Source: Sphingomonas prati (lineage in GTDB: Bacteria; Pseudomonadota; Alphaproteobacteria; Sphingomonadales; Sphingomonadaceae). Taken from it: a stretch of 64,000 nt of DNA. Positions 50,639-60,158 of this stretch are shown piece after piece (within the stretch, counting starts at the first letter, position 1; the number at the start of each line of letters is the position of its first letter). The position numbers and the translations under genes were made by a program. Where the stretch lies: NCBI RefSeq assembly GCF_014643515.1, contig NZ_BMJP01000003.1, positions 186,001 to 250,000 of the forward strand, read 5' to 3'. Below the pieces are notes generated by a model. That model saw only the letters and a program-made list of their open reading frames with translations, was not told the DNA's origin and did not search any database.

Positions 50639-51583
50639 TCAGACCCCGAGCCGCTTCCCGAACCACGGCGGCGTCACGTCCGCCTCGACCAGCGGATTGT
50701 CCGGCTCGTCGATATGGCCTTCAGGGTCCAGGTGGATCAGGATCTCCACCTTGGGGAACGCCATCCGGATATTCTCCTCCACCTCGTCCATCACGTCGTG
50801 CGCGTCGGCGACGGTCATGTCGCGCGCCACGCACATGTGGAACTGCGCGAAGTCGTGCGATCCCGACCGCCGGGTGCGGAAATCATGGATGCCACGCAGC
50901 GCCGGGTGCCGCGCCGCGACGTCCATGAATGCGTCGCGCTCCGCCTCCGGCCATTCGCGGTCCATCAGCTGGTCGATCGCCTGGCTCGATGCCTGGAACG
51001 CGCCCCACGCCAGCCATAGCGCGATCGCGATGCCGAACAGCGGATCGGCACCCTTCACGCGGAAATACTGGTCAAGCACCAGCGCGGCGATCACCGACAG
51101 GTTGAGCAGCAGATCGGACTGGTAATGGACATTGTCCGCACGGATTGCGACCGATCCGGTCATCGCGATGATCCGGCGCTGATACGCCAGCAGCCCGAAC
51201 GTCGCCAGGATCGCGATCACCGACACCGCGATGCCGAACCCGGCATCGTCGGTCGCCTGTGCGCTGTCGAAACTGATGACCGCGCGCCAGCCGATGCCGA
51301 CCGCCGACGCGGTGATCAGCGCCACCTGGAACAGCGCGGCCAGCGCCTCCGCCTTGCCGTGGCCGAAGCGGTGGTCGTCGTCCGCTGGCGTCGCGGCCAG
51401 CCGCACGCCGTACAGCGTCACCAGCGACGCGAGCAGGTCGAGCCCGCTGTCCGCCAGCGACCCGAGCATCGCGACCGACCCGGTGTGCCAGGCGGCGAAC
51501 CCCTTCAGCACCATCAGCGCGCAGGCGACCGCGACGCTGGCAAGCGCCGCGCGCGATGTCAGGATTCCGTTCGCCTTGGTCAT
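50639..51583 (-). CDS. Cation diffusion facilitator (FieF-type)
   Basis: A 314-residue divalent metal exporter with about six membrane helices. The metal sites DSGLDLLAS and DNVHYQSDLL, the HRFGHGKAEALAAL motif and the C-terminal cytoplasmic domain (HDFRTRRSGSHDFAQFHM) are typical of the FieF/YiiP branch, which exports zinc or iron. ATG 51583 overlaps the pdxH stop by 4 bases. The open frame beyond 51583 is inside pdxH. Confidence 0.92.
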   Translation of the reverse strand: MTKANGILTSRAALASVAVACALMVLKGFAAWHTGSVAMLGSLADSGLDLLASLVTLYGVRLAATPADDDHRFGHGKAEALAALFQVALITASAVGIGWRAVISFDSAQATDDAGFGIAVSVIAILATFGLLAYQRRIIAMTGSVAIRADNVHYQSDLLLNLSVIAALVLDQYFRVKGADPLFGIAIALWLAWGAFQASSQAIDQLMDREWPEAERDAFMDVAARHPALRGIHDFRTRRSGSHDFAQFHMCVARDMTVADAHDVMDEVEENIRMAFPKVEILIHLDPEGHIDEPDNPLVEADVTPPWFGKRLGV

Positions 51584-52158
51584 GGGTACAGCAACCCTTC
51601 GGTCCAGCCACCCTGTCCGTCGGGCGTGAACAGCCGCCGTTCGTGCAACCGGTGCGCACGGTCCTGCCACAGCTCGATCCGGTCCGGCGTCACGCGAAAA
51701 CCCGACCAGTGCGGCGGGCGCGGCACCGGGCCACCATCGAACCGCGCCTTGATCGCTTCGAACCGCGCATCGAACGTCTCGCGCCGGTCGAGCGGCTGCG
51801 ACTGATCGGACGCCCAGGCGCCGAGCTGCGAATCGCGGCCGCGCGTCGCGAAATACGCGTCGCCCTCCGCATCCGACACGCGGCTGACCGCCCCCTCGAT
51901 CCGCACCTGGCGGCGCAGCGATTTCCAGTGGAACGTCAGCGCCGCCACCTGCGTCGCGAATAGATCGCCCGCCTTGCGGCTTTCCAGATTGGTGTAGAAC
52001 ACGAAGCCTTCGTCATGGCCCTTCAGCAGGACCATACGCGCGGATGGGCGGCCGTCGGGCGCGACCGTGGACAGGCACATCGCCTGCGGATCGTTCGGTT
52101 CGGATGCGGTGGCCTCGGCCAGCCAGGCATCGAACAGCGCATGCGGATCGGTGGACAT
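51580..52158 (-). CDS. pdxH: Pyridoxamine 5'-phosphate oxidase
   Basis: A 192-residue flavoenzyme that makes pyridoxal phosphate from its amine or alcohol form. RMVLLKGHDEGFVFYTNLES binds FMN, and the C-terminal pair WSGFRVTPDRIELWQ and RLHERRLF are the PNPOx signatures. It overlaps the CDF gene by ATGA and is divergent from the DnaJ-like gene (154 bases). Confidence 0.96.
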   Translation of the reverse strand: MSTDPHALFDAWLAEATASEPNDPQAMCLSTVAPDGRPSARMVLLKGHDEGFVFYTNLESRKAGDLFATQVAALTFHWKSLRRQVRIEGAVSRVSDAEGDAYFATRGRDSQLGAWASDQSQPLDRRETFDARFEAIKARFDGGPVPRPPHWSGFRVTPDRIELWQDRAHRLHERRLFTPDGQGGWTEGLLYP

Positions 52159-52227
52159 GACGTCGCCTTAACCCAAGTGTCTTTGTTTTTCGACCCCGCG
52201 GTGCGCCCGGGATCAGGACAGATTGCC

Positions 52228-52255
52228 CTTGCACACCCGAAAAGCGCACCCATCT
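52228..52255 (+). promoter_or_regulatory. Candidate heat-shock (RpoH) promoter
   Basis: CTTGCAC and CCCATCT are separated by 14 bases, close to the CTTGAAA-N13-17-CCCCAT pattern of RpoH promoters. The -10-like element is 58 bases before the DnaJ-like ATG, which fits a chaperone gene. Confidence 0.5.
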
Positions 52256-52312
52256 GCACCGTGACATATCGGCAACAGTTGGCGTTTCCCGGAAAGGGCG
52301 CGAAAGGGGCGC

Positions 52313-53260
52313 ATGGCGGATCTCTATTCAAAGCTGAACGTGGCACGCGGCGCGAGCGAGGCGGACGTTAAGAAGGCGTATCGCAAGCTCGCGAAAGAGC
52401 TGCATCCCGACCGCAATCGCGACAATCCGAAGGCGTCGGAGAAATTCTCCGAGATAACGCAGGCGTACGACCTGCTGTCCGACAAGGACAAGCGCGCGCA
52501 ATATGACCGCGGCGAAATCGACGAGAACGGTCAGCCCAAGGCGACGTTCGGCTATGGCGGCAGCCCGTTCGGCGGTCAGGGCCAAGGCGGGCGTCGCCCC
52601 GGCGCGGCCGGCGGCTATGGCGGTGCCACCGCAGACGCCGGCGACTTCGGCGATATCTTCGAAGGGTTGTTCGGTGGCCGGCGCGGTGCCGGTGGCCCGG
52701 CGGGCGGATTCGGCGCGCGCCGCTCGCCCCCGGCCAAGGGCGCGGACATGGCCTACCGACTGTCCGTGTCGTTCGAGGATGCCGCCTCGCTAGCCCCGCA
52801 ACGCGTGACGCTCTCAACCGGCAAGGCGATCGACCTGAAGCTCAGCGTCGACGCGGTCGATGGCAAGCCGATGAAGCTGACCGGCCAGGGCGAGGAAGGC
52901 CCCGGCGGCATCGGCGACGCGATCGTTACGATCGCGATCGACCCGCACCGTTTCTACACGCGCGACGGCGACGACATCCGCATGACCCTGCCGATCACGC
53001 TGGAGGAAGCGGTGCTTGGCGCGACGGTCCGCGTGCCGACCGTCGACGGCCCGGTGAACTTCTCGGTGCCCAAGGGGTCGACCTCGGGCAAGACGCTCCG
53101 CCTGAAGGAGCGCGGCTTTCACAAAAAGGGCGGCGGCCGCGGCTATCAATATGTCACGCTGTCGGTCGATCTGCCCGCCGACGATGCGGAGCTGATCGCG
53201 TTCGCCGAAAGCCGGCGCGAAACGCAGACGCGCAACCCGCGCGCCGCCCTAGGCGTATAA
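52313..53260 (+). CDS. DnaJ-like (CbpA-type) co-chaperone
   Basis: A 315-residue J-domain protein. The J domain (residues about 1-70) has HPD at 31-33; a Gly-rich linker (about 80-145) and a single C-terminal substrate domain follow, without the zinc-finger of DnaJ, so it is CbpA/DjlA-like. It would stimulate Hsp70 and bind unfolded clients. It starts the rightward run DnaJ-like, YihY, fabI, aroC. Confidence 0.93.
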   Translation: MADLYSKLNVARGASEADVKKAYRKLAKELHPDRNRDNPKASEKFSEITQAYDLLSDKDKRAQYDRGEIDENGQPKATFGYGGSPFGGQGQGGRRPGAAGGYGGATADAGDFGDIFEGLFGGRRGAGGPAGGFGARRSPPAKGADMAYRLSVSFEDAASLAPQRVTLSTGKAIDLKLSVDAVDGKPMKLTGQGEEGPGGIGDAIVTIAIDPHRFYTRDGDDIRMTLPITLEEAVLGATVRVPTVDGPVNFSVPKGSTSGKTLRLKERGFHKKGGGRGYQYVTLSVDLPADDAELIAFAESRRETQTRNPRAALGV

Positions 53261-53303
53261 CTGCAGACATCTGTGCGGTAGCGGAAAGCTTGAGGGGACA
53301 CGC

Positions 53304-54293
53304 GTGACGGACCGCAGCAGGACAACCGAGCCGGCGGAGGGCAACCCTTCCGAGTCGCTCGGTGGTGTGTCGCCCGAATCGCCAGAGGCCCGCGCCCGCC
53401 GCCGCAACCGGCTCGGGCGACAGGTCGCCAAGGTCCGGCCCGGCACCTACCCGTTCGAGGTGCTGAAGCGCGTTGGGATCGGCGTCTATTCCGACGGTTT
53501 CATCCACGCCGGCAACATCGCCTATCTGGCGCTGCTGACGCTGTTCCCGTTCTTCATCGTCGCGCTCGCGATCGCGTCGATCCTGGGGCGCAGCGACGAC
53601 GGCCTGCGCACCGTCAACTCCTTCCTTGAAACACTGCCGAACGGCGTCGCGGACCTGCTCCGCGCGCCGATCCTACAGGTGCTGAAGGCCCGCACCGGCT
53701 CGCTCCTCTGGCTTGGTGCGCTCGTGGGGCTCTGGACGGTCGGCTCGTTCATCGAGACGATCCGCGACATCCTGCGCCGCGCCTATGGCACAACCTCCAG
53801 CCAGCCATTCTGGCATTACCGGCTGGGGTCGGTCGCGATCATCGTCGTGTCGGTCATGCTCGCGCTCATCTCGTTCGTGGCGCAGGGCGTGCTGACCGCC
53901 GCGGAACAGATCATCTACCGCCTGCTCCCCTGGGCGCAGGATATCGCCGGCTGGATCGGGCTTTCCCGGCTCGTCCCCGCCGCCCTCATGTTCGGCGCGC
54001 TCTATCTGCTGTTCCTCACGCTCACCCCGTCCAAATATCGTTACGGCAACTGTCCGAAATGGCCGGGTGCGCTGCTCGTGACGGTCTGGTGGCTCGGCAC
54101 CACCGCGCTGCTGCCGATGCTGCTTGCCCAGCTTGGCGGGTACGAACCGACCTATGGCGGGCTTGCCGGCACGATCGTCGCGCTGTTCTTCTTCTGGACC
54201 GTCGGCCTCGGGATCGTGGTCGGTGCCCATTTGAATGCGGCACTGGCGGAAACGGTCGTCCCGGATATAGAGGACCCGGCCGTCAGTACGTGA
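53304..54293 (+). CDS. YihY/BrkB-family membrane protein
   Basis: A 329-residue protein with a charged N-terminal tail (about 55 residues) and six to seven membrane helices, starting GNIAYLALLTLFPFFIVALA, typical of the YihY/virulence factor BrkB family, formerly called RNase BN. GTG 53304 has GAGGGG 7 bases before it. It lies between the DnaJ-like and fabI genes, 16 bases before the latter. Function is unknown. Confidence 0.9.
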   Translation: MTDRSRTTEPAEGNPSESLGGVSPESPEARARRRNRLGRQVAKVRPGTYPFEVLKRVGIGVYSDGFIHAGNIAYLALLTLFPFFIVALAIASILGRSDDGLRTVNSFLETLPNGVADLLRAPILQVLKARTGSLLWLGALVGLWTVGSFIETIRDILRRAYGTTSSQPFWHYRLGSVAIIVVSVMLALISFVAQGVLTAAEQIIYRLLPWAQDIAGWIGLSRLVPAALMFGALYLLFLTLTPSKYRYGNCPKWPGALLVTVWWLGTTALLPMLLAQLGGYEPTYGGLAGTIVALFFFWTVGLGIVVGAHLNAALAETVVPDIEDPAVST

Positions 54294-54309
54294 CGACGAA
54301 GGAGTGACG

Positions 54310-55113
54310 ATGCCCGGATTGATGGACGGTAAACGCGGTTTGATCATGGGCCTGGCGAATGAGCGGTCGCTGGCCTGGGGCATCGCCAAGGCGCTTCGTG
54401 CGCAGGGTGCCGAACTCGCCTTCACCTACCAGGGCGACTCCCTGCTGCGCCGCGTCCGCCCGCTGGCTGAGGAGGTCGGGTCCGACTTCCTCGTCGACTG
54501 CGACGTGTCCGACATGGCCGCGCTCGACAAGAGCTTCGCGGAAGTCGCCGAACGCTGGCCGACGATCGACTTCCTCGTCCATGCGATCGGCTTCTCCGAC
54601 AAGAACGAGCTGCGCGGGCTCTATGTCGACACCAGCCTCGACAATTTCCTGATGACGATGAACATCTCGGCCTATTCATTCGTCGCGGTCACCCGCGCGG
54701 CGCGCGCGATGATGCCGAACGGCGGCTCGATCCTGACGCTCAGCTACTATGGCGCGGAAAAGGTCGTGCCGCACTATAACGTCATGGGCGTCGCCAAGGC
54801 CGCGCTGGAGGCCAGCGTGAAGTATCTCGCGATGGACCTCGGCCCCGAAAATATCCGCGTCAACGCGATCTCCGCCGGCCCGATCAAGACGCTCGCCGCC
54901 AGCGGGATCGGCGATTTCCGCTACATCCTGAAATGGAACGAGCTGAACAGCCCGCTCCGTCGCAACGTGACGATCGACGATGTCGGCGGCGCGGGCGTCT
55001 ATCTCCTTTCCGACCTCGCCTCCGGCGTGACCGGCGAGATCCACCATGTCGACGCCGGTTACAACGTCATTGGCATGAAGGCCGAAGACGCCCCGGACAT
55101 CGCCCTGGCGTAA
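54310..55113 (+). CDS. fabI: Enoyl-ACP reductase FabI
   Basis: A 267-residue NADH-dependent enoyl-ACP reductase of the short-chain superfamily, the last reductive step of each fatty-acid elongation cycle. IMGLANERSLAWGIAKAL is the FabI-type cofactor loop and the Tyr/Lys catalytic pair is in SYYGAEKVVPHYNVMGVAK. The ATG at 54310 lies 5 bases after AAGGAG; GTG 54304 is also open but too close to it. Triclosan and diazaborine act on this family. Confidence 0.96.
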   Translation: MPGLMDGKRGLIMGLANERSLAWGIAKALRAQGAELAFTYQGDSLLRRVRPLAEEVGSDFLVDCDVSDMAALDKSFAEVAERWPTIDFLVHAIGFSDKNELRGLYVDTSLDNFLMTMNISAYSFVAVTRAARAMMPNGGSILTLSYYGAEKVVPHYNVMGVAKAALEASVKYLAMDLGPENIRVNAISAGPIKTLAASGIGDFRYILKWNELNSPLRRNVTIDDVGGAGVYLLSDLASGVTGEIHHVDAGYNVIGMKAEDAPDIALA

Positions 55114-55116
55114 TCT

Positions 55117-55165
55117 TCACTTCTCCCTCTCCCCTCCGGGGAGAGGGCCGGGGAGAGGGGCCGAC
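55117..55165. repeat. GC-rich palindrome between fabI and aroC
   Basis: A CTCTCCCCTCC/GGGGAGAG palindrome followed by a partial second copy in the 125-base gap. Confidence 0.85.
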
Positions 55166-55238
55166 GGGGAGCCCCCATGAAACGGTTGCGGCCTGACGCA
55201 CCGTTGCTCCCCTCTGCCCGGAAAGAAGAGGCTAAAGC

Positions 55239-56309
55239 ATGAGCTTCAACACGTTCGGTCGCATGTTCCGCTACACCAGCTGGGGCGAGAGCCATGGGCC
55301 GGCACTCGGCGCGGTGGTCGACGGGTGCCCGCCCGGCATCGCGCTGTCCGAAGCGGACATCCAGCCCTGGCTCGACAAGCGTCGCCCCGGCACGTCGCGC
55401 TTCACCACGCAGCGCCGCGAACCCGACATCGTCCGCATCCTGTCCGGCGTGTTCGAGGGGCGCACCACCGGCACGCCGATCAGCCTGATGATCGAGAATG
55501 TCGACCAGAGGTCGAAGGACTATGCCAACGTCGCCGTCGCCTACCGCCCCGGCCACGCCGACTATGCCTATGACGCCAAATACGGCTTCCGCGACCCACG
55601 CGGCGGCGGGCGATCGTCCGCGCGCGAGACCGCCGCACGGGTCGCCGCCGCGGCCGTCGCGCGCGGTGTCATCCCGGAGGTCCGGATCCGCGCCTACCTG
55701 ACCGAGATCGGCGGCGACGTCATCGACCGCGCCGCGCACGACGATGCGGAGATCGATCGCAACCCGTTCTTCTGCCCCGATCCCGCCGCTGCCGCGCGCT
55801 GGGAGGTGCTGGTCGACGCCGCGCGCAAGGCCGGCTCCTCGCTCGGCGCGGTCGTCGAGTGCGTCGCCGAGGGCGTGCCCGCCGGCTGGGGCGCGCCGCT
55901 CTATGCCAAGCTCGACGGCGATCTGGCCGGTGCGATGATGAGCATCAACGCGGTCAAAGGCGTCGAGATCGGCGACGGGTTCGCCGCGGCCCGGCTGGCG
56001 GGGGAGGGCAATGCCGACGCGATGCGCCCCGGCCCCGACGGCCGCCCGCTGTTCCTCGCCAACCACGCCGGCGGCATCGCGGGCGGCATCGCGACCGGGC
56101 AGCCGGTGGTGGTCCGCGTCGCGCTGAAACCCACCTCGTCGATTCTGACGCCGGTCGAGACGATCGACCGCACCGGTGCGGCGGCGGAGATCGCGACCAA
56201 GGGCCGCCATGACCCCTGCGTCGGCATCCGCGCCGCGCCGGTGGTGGAAGCGATGATGGCGCTCGTCCTGGCCGATCACAAACTGCTGCACCGCGGCCAG
56301 ATCGGCTGA
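55239..56309 (+). CDS. aroC: Chorismate synthase
   Basis: A 356-residue FMN-dependent enzyme, last step of the shikimate pathway, making chorismate. [20 protein letters not shown], and [15 protein letters not shown] are the three PROSITE-type signatures. GAAGAGG lies upstream of the ATG. It follows fabI after a palindrome-containing gap. Confidence 0.97.
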   Translation: MSFNTFGRMFRYTSWGESHGPALGAVVDGCPPGIALSEADIQPWLDKRRPGTSRFTTQRREPDIVRILSGVFEGRTTGTPISLMIENVDQRSKDYANVAVAYRPGHADYAYDAKYGFRDPRGGGRSSARETAARVAAAAVARGVIPEVRIRAYLTEIGGDVIDRAAHDDAEIDRNPFFCPDPAAAARWEVLVDAARKAGSSLGAVVECVAEGVPAGWGAPLYAKLDGDLAGAMMSINAVKGVEIGDGFAAARLAGEGNADAMRPGPDGRPLFLANHAGGIAGGIATGQPVVVRVALKPTSSILTPVETIDRTGAAAEIATKGRHDPCVGIRAAPVVEAMMALVLADHKLLHRGQIG

Positions 56310-56342
56310 GATTGCCGCTTCTGGTCAGCTTTTATTCAGTAT

Positions 56343-56368
56343 CGCGCCGAACGGAGCCTTTCGGCGCG
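56343..56368 (+). other. Hairpin upstream of the small secreted protein gene
   Basis: A perfect 9-base stem CGCGCCGAA/TTCGGCGCG around 8 bases, after the aroC stop and 65 bases before the next start. It could be the aroC 3-prime end structure; no T-run follows. Confidence 0.55.
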
Positions 56369-56432
56369 GTGAAGGGAGCGTCTTCCGATGTGTTCGGGCG
56401 TTGATCGCAAATAACACAGGAAAGGATGTCTC

Positions 56433-56696
56433 ATGAAGAACCGTCACCTGATGGGCGCATTGATTGCCTTCGCACCGGTCGTCGCCATCGCACAGGCGGG
56501 CATGACCCCGCCGGTCGGCAACGCGTCGGAAAGCAGCACGATGAACACTCCCGCGTCCGAGCCGATGATGGACAACGCGGCGGGCGTCTCCGACCCGGCC
56601 ACGACCACCAACTCGGTCGCGACCACCACGCCGGATCCGATGGCCCCGACGACGACGCCGGACCCGACGAAGCCGAAGCCGACGCCACGCGGATGA
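56433..56696 (+). CDS. Small secreted protein, function unknown
   Basis: An 87-residue protein with a signal peptide (ALIAFAPVVAIAQA) and a low-complexity Thr/Pro/Ser/Asn mature part with a PT-rich tail (TTTPDPMAPTTTPDP). AAAGGA sits 8 bases before the ATG, and a bidirectional terminator follows, so it is a genuine single-gene unit. No domain is recognisable; it may be a linker-like surface protein. Confidence 0.75.
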   Translation: MKNRHLMGALIAFAPVVAIAQAGMTPPVGNASESSTMNTPASEPMMDNAAGVSDPATTTNSVATTTPDPMAPTTTPDPTKPKPTPRG

Positions 56697-56714
56697 CGCA
56701 TGATCCGATGATTG

Positions 56715-56746
56715 AAAAAGGGCGGCCCGCGGGTCGCCCTTTTTTG
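56715..56746. terminator. Bidirectional intrinsic terminator
   Basis: A-run and GGGCG stem pair with CGCCC and T-run (56715-56724 with 56735-56745). It separates the small secreted protein gene from the convergent methyltransferase-like gene. Confidence 0.95.
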
Positions 56747-57424
56747 TTACCGGCGCCGCCCGATCAGCGTGCCGGCGGTGTTGGTCACGCGGTGGAACGT
56801 AAAGTCCGGCCATTCGCGCTTCCAGCGCCGCGCCACCAGCCGCTCGCCCGGCCGCGCCGCATCGTCGAGCAGGACGGTCCCGCCGCTCGGGATCCGGTCG
56901 AACAACGTCGCCGCCGCGCCGCGCACCATCGGATGCAGGAACCATGGCGGCCCGTCGACGATCAGCAGGTCGATCCGATCCGGCAGCGGGACCGGCGCGT
57001 ACCATGCCCCCGGCCAGCCATTCTCCTGATAATCAAGCGGTGCCGCGCGCACCTCGGCCTCCAGCCCGCGGGCATGGACCATCTCACGCGTCGCATCGGC
57101 GAACGGTTCGCTCCCGTCGATGCTGACCAGCCGCCCGCCGCCAATCTTCTCCAGGCAATGCGCGGCGACCAGCGTGCTCGTCCCGCCGCCCAGTTCGACC
57201 ACGGTGCGCGGCCGCCGTTCCAGGATCTCCGTCGCAATGATGTTCAGGAAATCGGCATCCGCCCGCCAGCTGCCCAGATCGGGCAGCGCGTCATCGTCCA
57301 GCCCGGTGCGCGCGAGCAGCGCCGCGCGCGCCATCGGGCCACCATCGCCCAGGCTCTTCAGCAGCCATGGCCAGCCGACCGCACCGGCCGCACCCACCGC
57401 GATCCACTCGTTCAGCATGCGCAT
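56747..57424 (-). CDS. Class I SAM-methyltransferase-like protein
   Basis: A 225-residue Rossmann-fold protein. VVELGGGTSTLV is the SAM loop, VSIDGSEPF the second acidic residue and DLLIVDGPPW the third motif. The chosen start, ATG 57424, has GAGG 6 bases before it; an in-frame ATG at 57454 has none. The methyl acceptor is unknown. The gene is separated from mnmA by about 180 bases with no clear feature. Confidence 0.82.
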   Translation of the reverse strand: MRMLNEWIAVGAAGAVGWPWLLKSLGDGGPMARAALLARTGLDDDALPDLGSWRADADFLNIIATEILERRPRTVVELGGGTSTLVAAHCLEKIGGGRLVSIDGSEPFADATREMVHARGLEAEVRAAPLDYQENGWPGAWYAPVPLPDRIDLLIVDGPPWFLHPMVRGAAATLFDRIPSGGTVLLDDAARPGERLVARRWKREWPDFTFHRVTNTAGTLIGRRR

Positions 57425-57604
57425 GCCGGACCTCAGACGATCGGCATCCGGCAACGGTCTCGTGCGGGCGCGTTCCTGGGGAAAGGAAATGGGAGCCTCC
57501 GTGATCGCTCGCGTGTTGTGGACCGATGCGTCGGGAGCGACCGTTCGTCAATGACGTTGCGCGCCGCCCGGGCCGGACCACCGTGTTTCAGTCACCGGCC
57601 GCCG

Positions 57605-58711
57605 TCACGCGACCTGCAACGCCGCCTCGGTCTCCGCGATCCAGCCGCCGCCCAGCACGCGCTCGCCGGCATAGAACACCGTCGCCTGCCCCGGCGATAC
57701 GCCATATTCCGGCGTCGCGAACCGGACCCGGTCGCCGTCCAGCCATGCCGGCACCGGCTTCGCCATCGATCGCACCTTGGCCATCAACGGCCCGGCATGA
57801 TCGCCGCCGATCCAGTTCATGTCCTCGACCCGCGCCGCCGCCACCGCGAGCGCCGCGCGCGGCCCCGCCACCACGCGCCGCGCCTCCGGCTCGACCCGCA
57901 CGACATAGAGCGGATAGGGACTGCCGCCGATCTCCAGGCCCTTGCGCTGCCCGACCGTAAAATGCGCGATCCCGCGGTGTCGCCCCAGCACCCGCCCGTC
58001 CAGGTCGACGATGTCGCCCGGCTCGGCCGTCTCAGGGCGCAGCCGCTTGACGATCCCGGCATAGTCGCCGTCCGGGACGAAACAGATATCCTGGCTGTCG
58101 GGCTTCATCGCCACCGCCAGGCCGTTGTCCGCCGCGATCGCCCGCACCTGCGCCTTCGGCATCCCGCCCAGCGGAAAGCGCAGATAGTCGAGCTGGTCCT
58201 GCGTGGTCGCGAACAGGAAATAGCTCTGGTCGCGCGCCGGGTCGATCGCGCGGTGCAGCTCCGCCTGACCGCCCGCGCCCACCACGCGCTGCACATAATG
58301 GCCCGTCGCCAGGCAGTCCGCGCCCAGTTCGCGCGCAATGCCGAACAGGTCGGTGAACTTCACCCCCTGGTTGCACCGCACGCACGGGATCGGCGTCCGC
58401 CCCCGGGCATATTCATCGGCGAAGTCAGCGATCACGCCGTCGCGGAACCGGCTTTCATAATCGAACACATAATGCGCGATACCCAGCCGGTCCGCTACCG
58501 CGCGTGCATCGCGAATGTCCTGCCCCGCGCAACACGCGCCGGCCCGTTTCACCGCCGCGCCATGATCGTACAACTGCAGCGTCACGCCGATCGTCTCCGC
58601 GCCGCTCGCCTTGGCCAATGCGGCCACCACCGAGCTGTCGACGCCGCCCGACATCGCCACCACGATCCGCCTGCCGCGCAGGTCGTCGCCCAGTTGAAAT
58701 TCTCCGTCCAT
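57605..58711 (-). CDS. mnmA: tRNA 2-thiouridine(34) synthase MnmA
   Basis: A 368-residue PP-loop enzyme that thiolates U34 of Lys, Glu and Gln tRNAs. SGGVDSS (21-27) is the PP-loop, and the catalytic Cys pair is in [10 protein letters not shown] (about 112) and [11 protein letters not shown] (about 206). ATG 58711 has AGGG 8 bases before it; an in-frame GTG at 58717 is too close. It is divergent from the small gene at 58818. Confidence 0.95.
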   Translation of the reverse strand: MDGEFQLGDDLRGRRIVVAMSGGVDSSVVAALAKASGAETIGVTLQLYDHGAAVKRAGACCAGQDIRDARAVADRLGIAHYVFDYESRFRDGVIADFADEYARGRTPIPCVRCNQGVKFTDLFGIARELGADCLATGHYVQRVVGAGGQAELHRAIDPARDQSYFLFATTQDQLDYLRFPLGGMPKAQVRAIAADNGLAVAMKPDSQDICFVPDGDYAGIVKRLRPETAEPGDIVDLDGRVLGRHRGIAHFTVGQRKGLEIGGSPYPLYVVRVEPEARRVVAGPRAALAVAAARVEDMNWIGGDHAGPLMAKVRSMAKPVPAWLDGDRVRFATPEYGVSPGQATVFYAGERVLGGGWIAETEAALQVA

Positions 58712-58817
58712 TCGCACGCCCTACCGCATTTTGTGTGCGATCGGGACCCCGGCCTTTACTTCCCTTAAACCATAGTAGGCCTATCAAGAGGTTCGGCAGC
58801 GACCATATGGACAGCTT

Positions 58818-59096
58818 ATGGATCTTGGGTTTCACCGGCGCAATCGCGCCCGCCTGCGCGAAGACGGGGCGCTCGACTACCACGCCGTGGTGGCCGGGCT
58901 TGCGGCGGCGCAGGCGCGGGGTGTCACCGCGATGGCGGCGGAACGGATCGCGCATGCGACCACCGCCTTCCCCGGTCGCGATGCCGCGCTGGTGGTGCTG
59001 ATGCTGTGCGAACCCGGTTGGGTGCGCGCGGCGGCGGCTCTCGGCGGCAGTTTCGATGCCGCGTTGTCTCTGAAGTTTCCGCCGCTCAAACCCTGA
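58818..59096 (+). CDS. Small hypothetical protein
   Basis: A 92-residue Ala-rich helical protein with no signal peptide. Third codon positions are strongly G/C, as in neighbours, which supports a real gene. No domain was recognised. It lies between mnmA and sciP, 106 bases from the mnmA start and 114 bases before sciP. Confidence 0.62.
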   Translation: MDLGFHRRNRARLREDGALDYHAVVAGLAAAQARGVTAMAAERIAHATTAFPGRDAALVVLMLCEPGWVRAAAALGGSFDAALSLKFPPLKP

Positions 59097-59210
59097 GCAA
59101 AACTGACCGGCGCCTTTACCTTCCCGTTTCAACGTTCCTTATATTTCCATGCTTTACACCGGCGTTAGCAAGAGTGAGGCCTTCCCCGACTGGCCCAGCC
59201 TGAGGTAGTT

Positions 59211-59510
59211 ATGATCGAGAACCAGAAAATCAGACCGGCTCAGGTCATCGGCCCGCTCGGCGAACCGTTGACCGTCGACAGCCTGCCGCCGCCGCAGACG
59301 ACTCGCTGGGTCGTGCGCCGCAAGGCTGAAGTCGTGGCCGCGGTCAGCGGCGGGCTGCTGTCGGTCGACGAGGTCTGCGATCGTTACGGGCTCAGCCTGG
59401 AGGAATTCGCCAGCTGGCAGCGCGCGGTCGACCGGTCCGGCATGCCCGGCCTGCGTGTCACGCGGATCCAGCACTACAAGTCGCTCTACGATCGCAAGAC
59501 GAAATATTAA
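59211..59510 (+). CDS. sciP: CtrA inhibitor SciP (DUF1153)
   Basis: A 99-residue DNA-binding protein of the DUF1153 family with the conserved core PPPQTTRWVVRRKAEVVAAV, the helix-turn-helix (VDEVCDRYGLSLEEFASWQ) and the basic end RIQHYKSLYDRKTKY. In Caulobacter SciP blocks CtrA-dependent transcription in G1 cells. A weak CtrA-like pair TTAC-N7-TTAG lies about 43 bases upstream. A strong terminator follows. Confidence 0.95.
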   Translation: MIENQKIRPAQVIGPLGEPLTVDSLPPPQTTRWVVRRKAEVVAAVSGGLLSVDEVCDRYGLSLEEFASWQRAVDRSGMPGLRVTRIQHYKSLYDRKTKY

Positions 59511-59617
59511 CCTCTGCCCGCCATGGTCACGTCAGGCAGCCGGAATGGCAGCCCACAGAGTTTCCCCAGTTCGCAAGGTGCGTAAAGCGCCGCGATTCCC
59601 CCGAACCGACACCTCGG

Positions 59618-59651
59618 CCCCGCCGCCCCACCCGGGCGGCGGGGTTTTTCT
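59618..59651 (+). terminator. Intrinsic terminator of sciP
   Basis: A perfect 11-base stem (59618-59628, CCCCGCCGCCC, with 59634-59644) around 5 bases, followed by TTTTTCTT. Confidence 0.97.
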
Positions 59652-59684
59652 TGTGCCCGCCCGCATCCCGCGACATGACGAGGC

Positions 59685-60158
59685 ATGCGCCCGCGATCCT
59701 CCGCCCGTCTCCTGACGATCCCGCTCCTGCTCGCCCCCGCGATGCTGCCCGCACAGGGGCTCGCCCCCGGCCGTTGGGACGTGAAGTCGACCGGCGTCGA
59801 ACTGGTGATCCCCGGCGTGCCCGCCTTCATGGTCCGCATGATGCAGGGCAAGTCGAAGACCGAGAACAAGTGCGTGCTGCCCGCCGACGCGAGGTCCGGC
59901 GTCGCCACGCTGATGGCGCCGAAGCCCGAGGCTAGATGCAGCGTCGAGCGCGCCGTCGTCGCGAACGGCCGCGTCGACCATGTCATGCTCTGCCCGCAGA
60001 AGAAGGGCGGCGGGGCACCGATGCGGATCACGCGCGTCGGCACCTACACGCCGGCCGGCTTCGCGCTGCGCATGACGATGACCGGCACAACGCCGAAGGG
60101 CCCGCTCCGCATCGTCGCGGATCAGGTCGCCACCCATGCCGGACCGAAATGCAAATGA
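59685..60158 (+). CDS. DUF3617 secreted protein
   Basis: A 157-residue exported protein with a signal peptide (cleavage near MLPAQ). The mature part has the DUF3617 pattern PGRWDVKSTGVEL, a Cys pair (NKCVLP, ARCSVER) and a C-terminal CK. Function is unknown. It overlaps the next gene by 4 bases (ATGA) and so they are co-translated. Confidence 0.85.
   Translation: MRPRSSARLLTIPLLLAPAMLPAQGLAPGRWDVKSTGVELVIPGVPAFMVRMMQGKSKTENKCVLPADARSGVATLMAPKPEARCSVERAVVANGRVDHVMLCPQKKGGGAPMRITRVGTYTPAGFALRMTMTGTTPKGPLRIVADQVATHAGPKCK

Noticed and set aside
56426-58768. Rightward open frame of 780 codons opposite the methyltransferase and mnmA
   Set aside because: It spans several real genes on the other strand and is rich in Arg/Pro/His as expected of a shadow.
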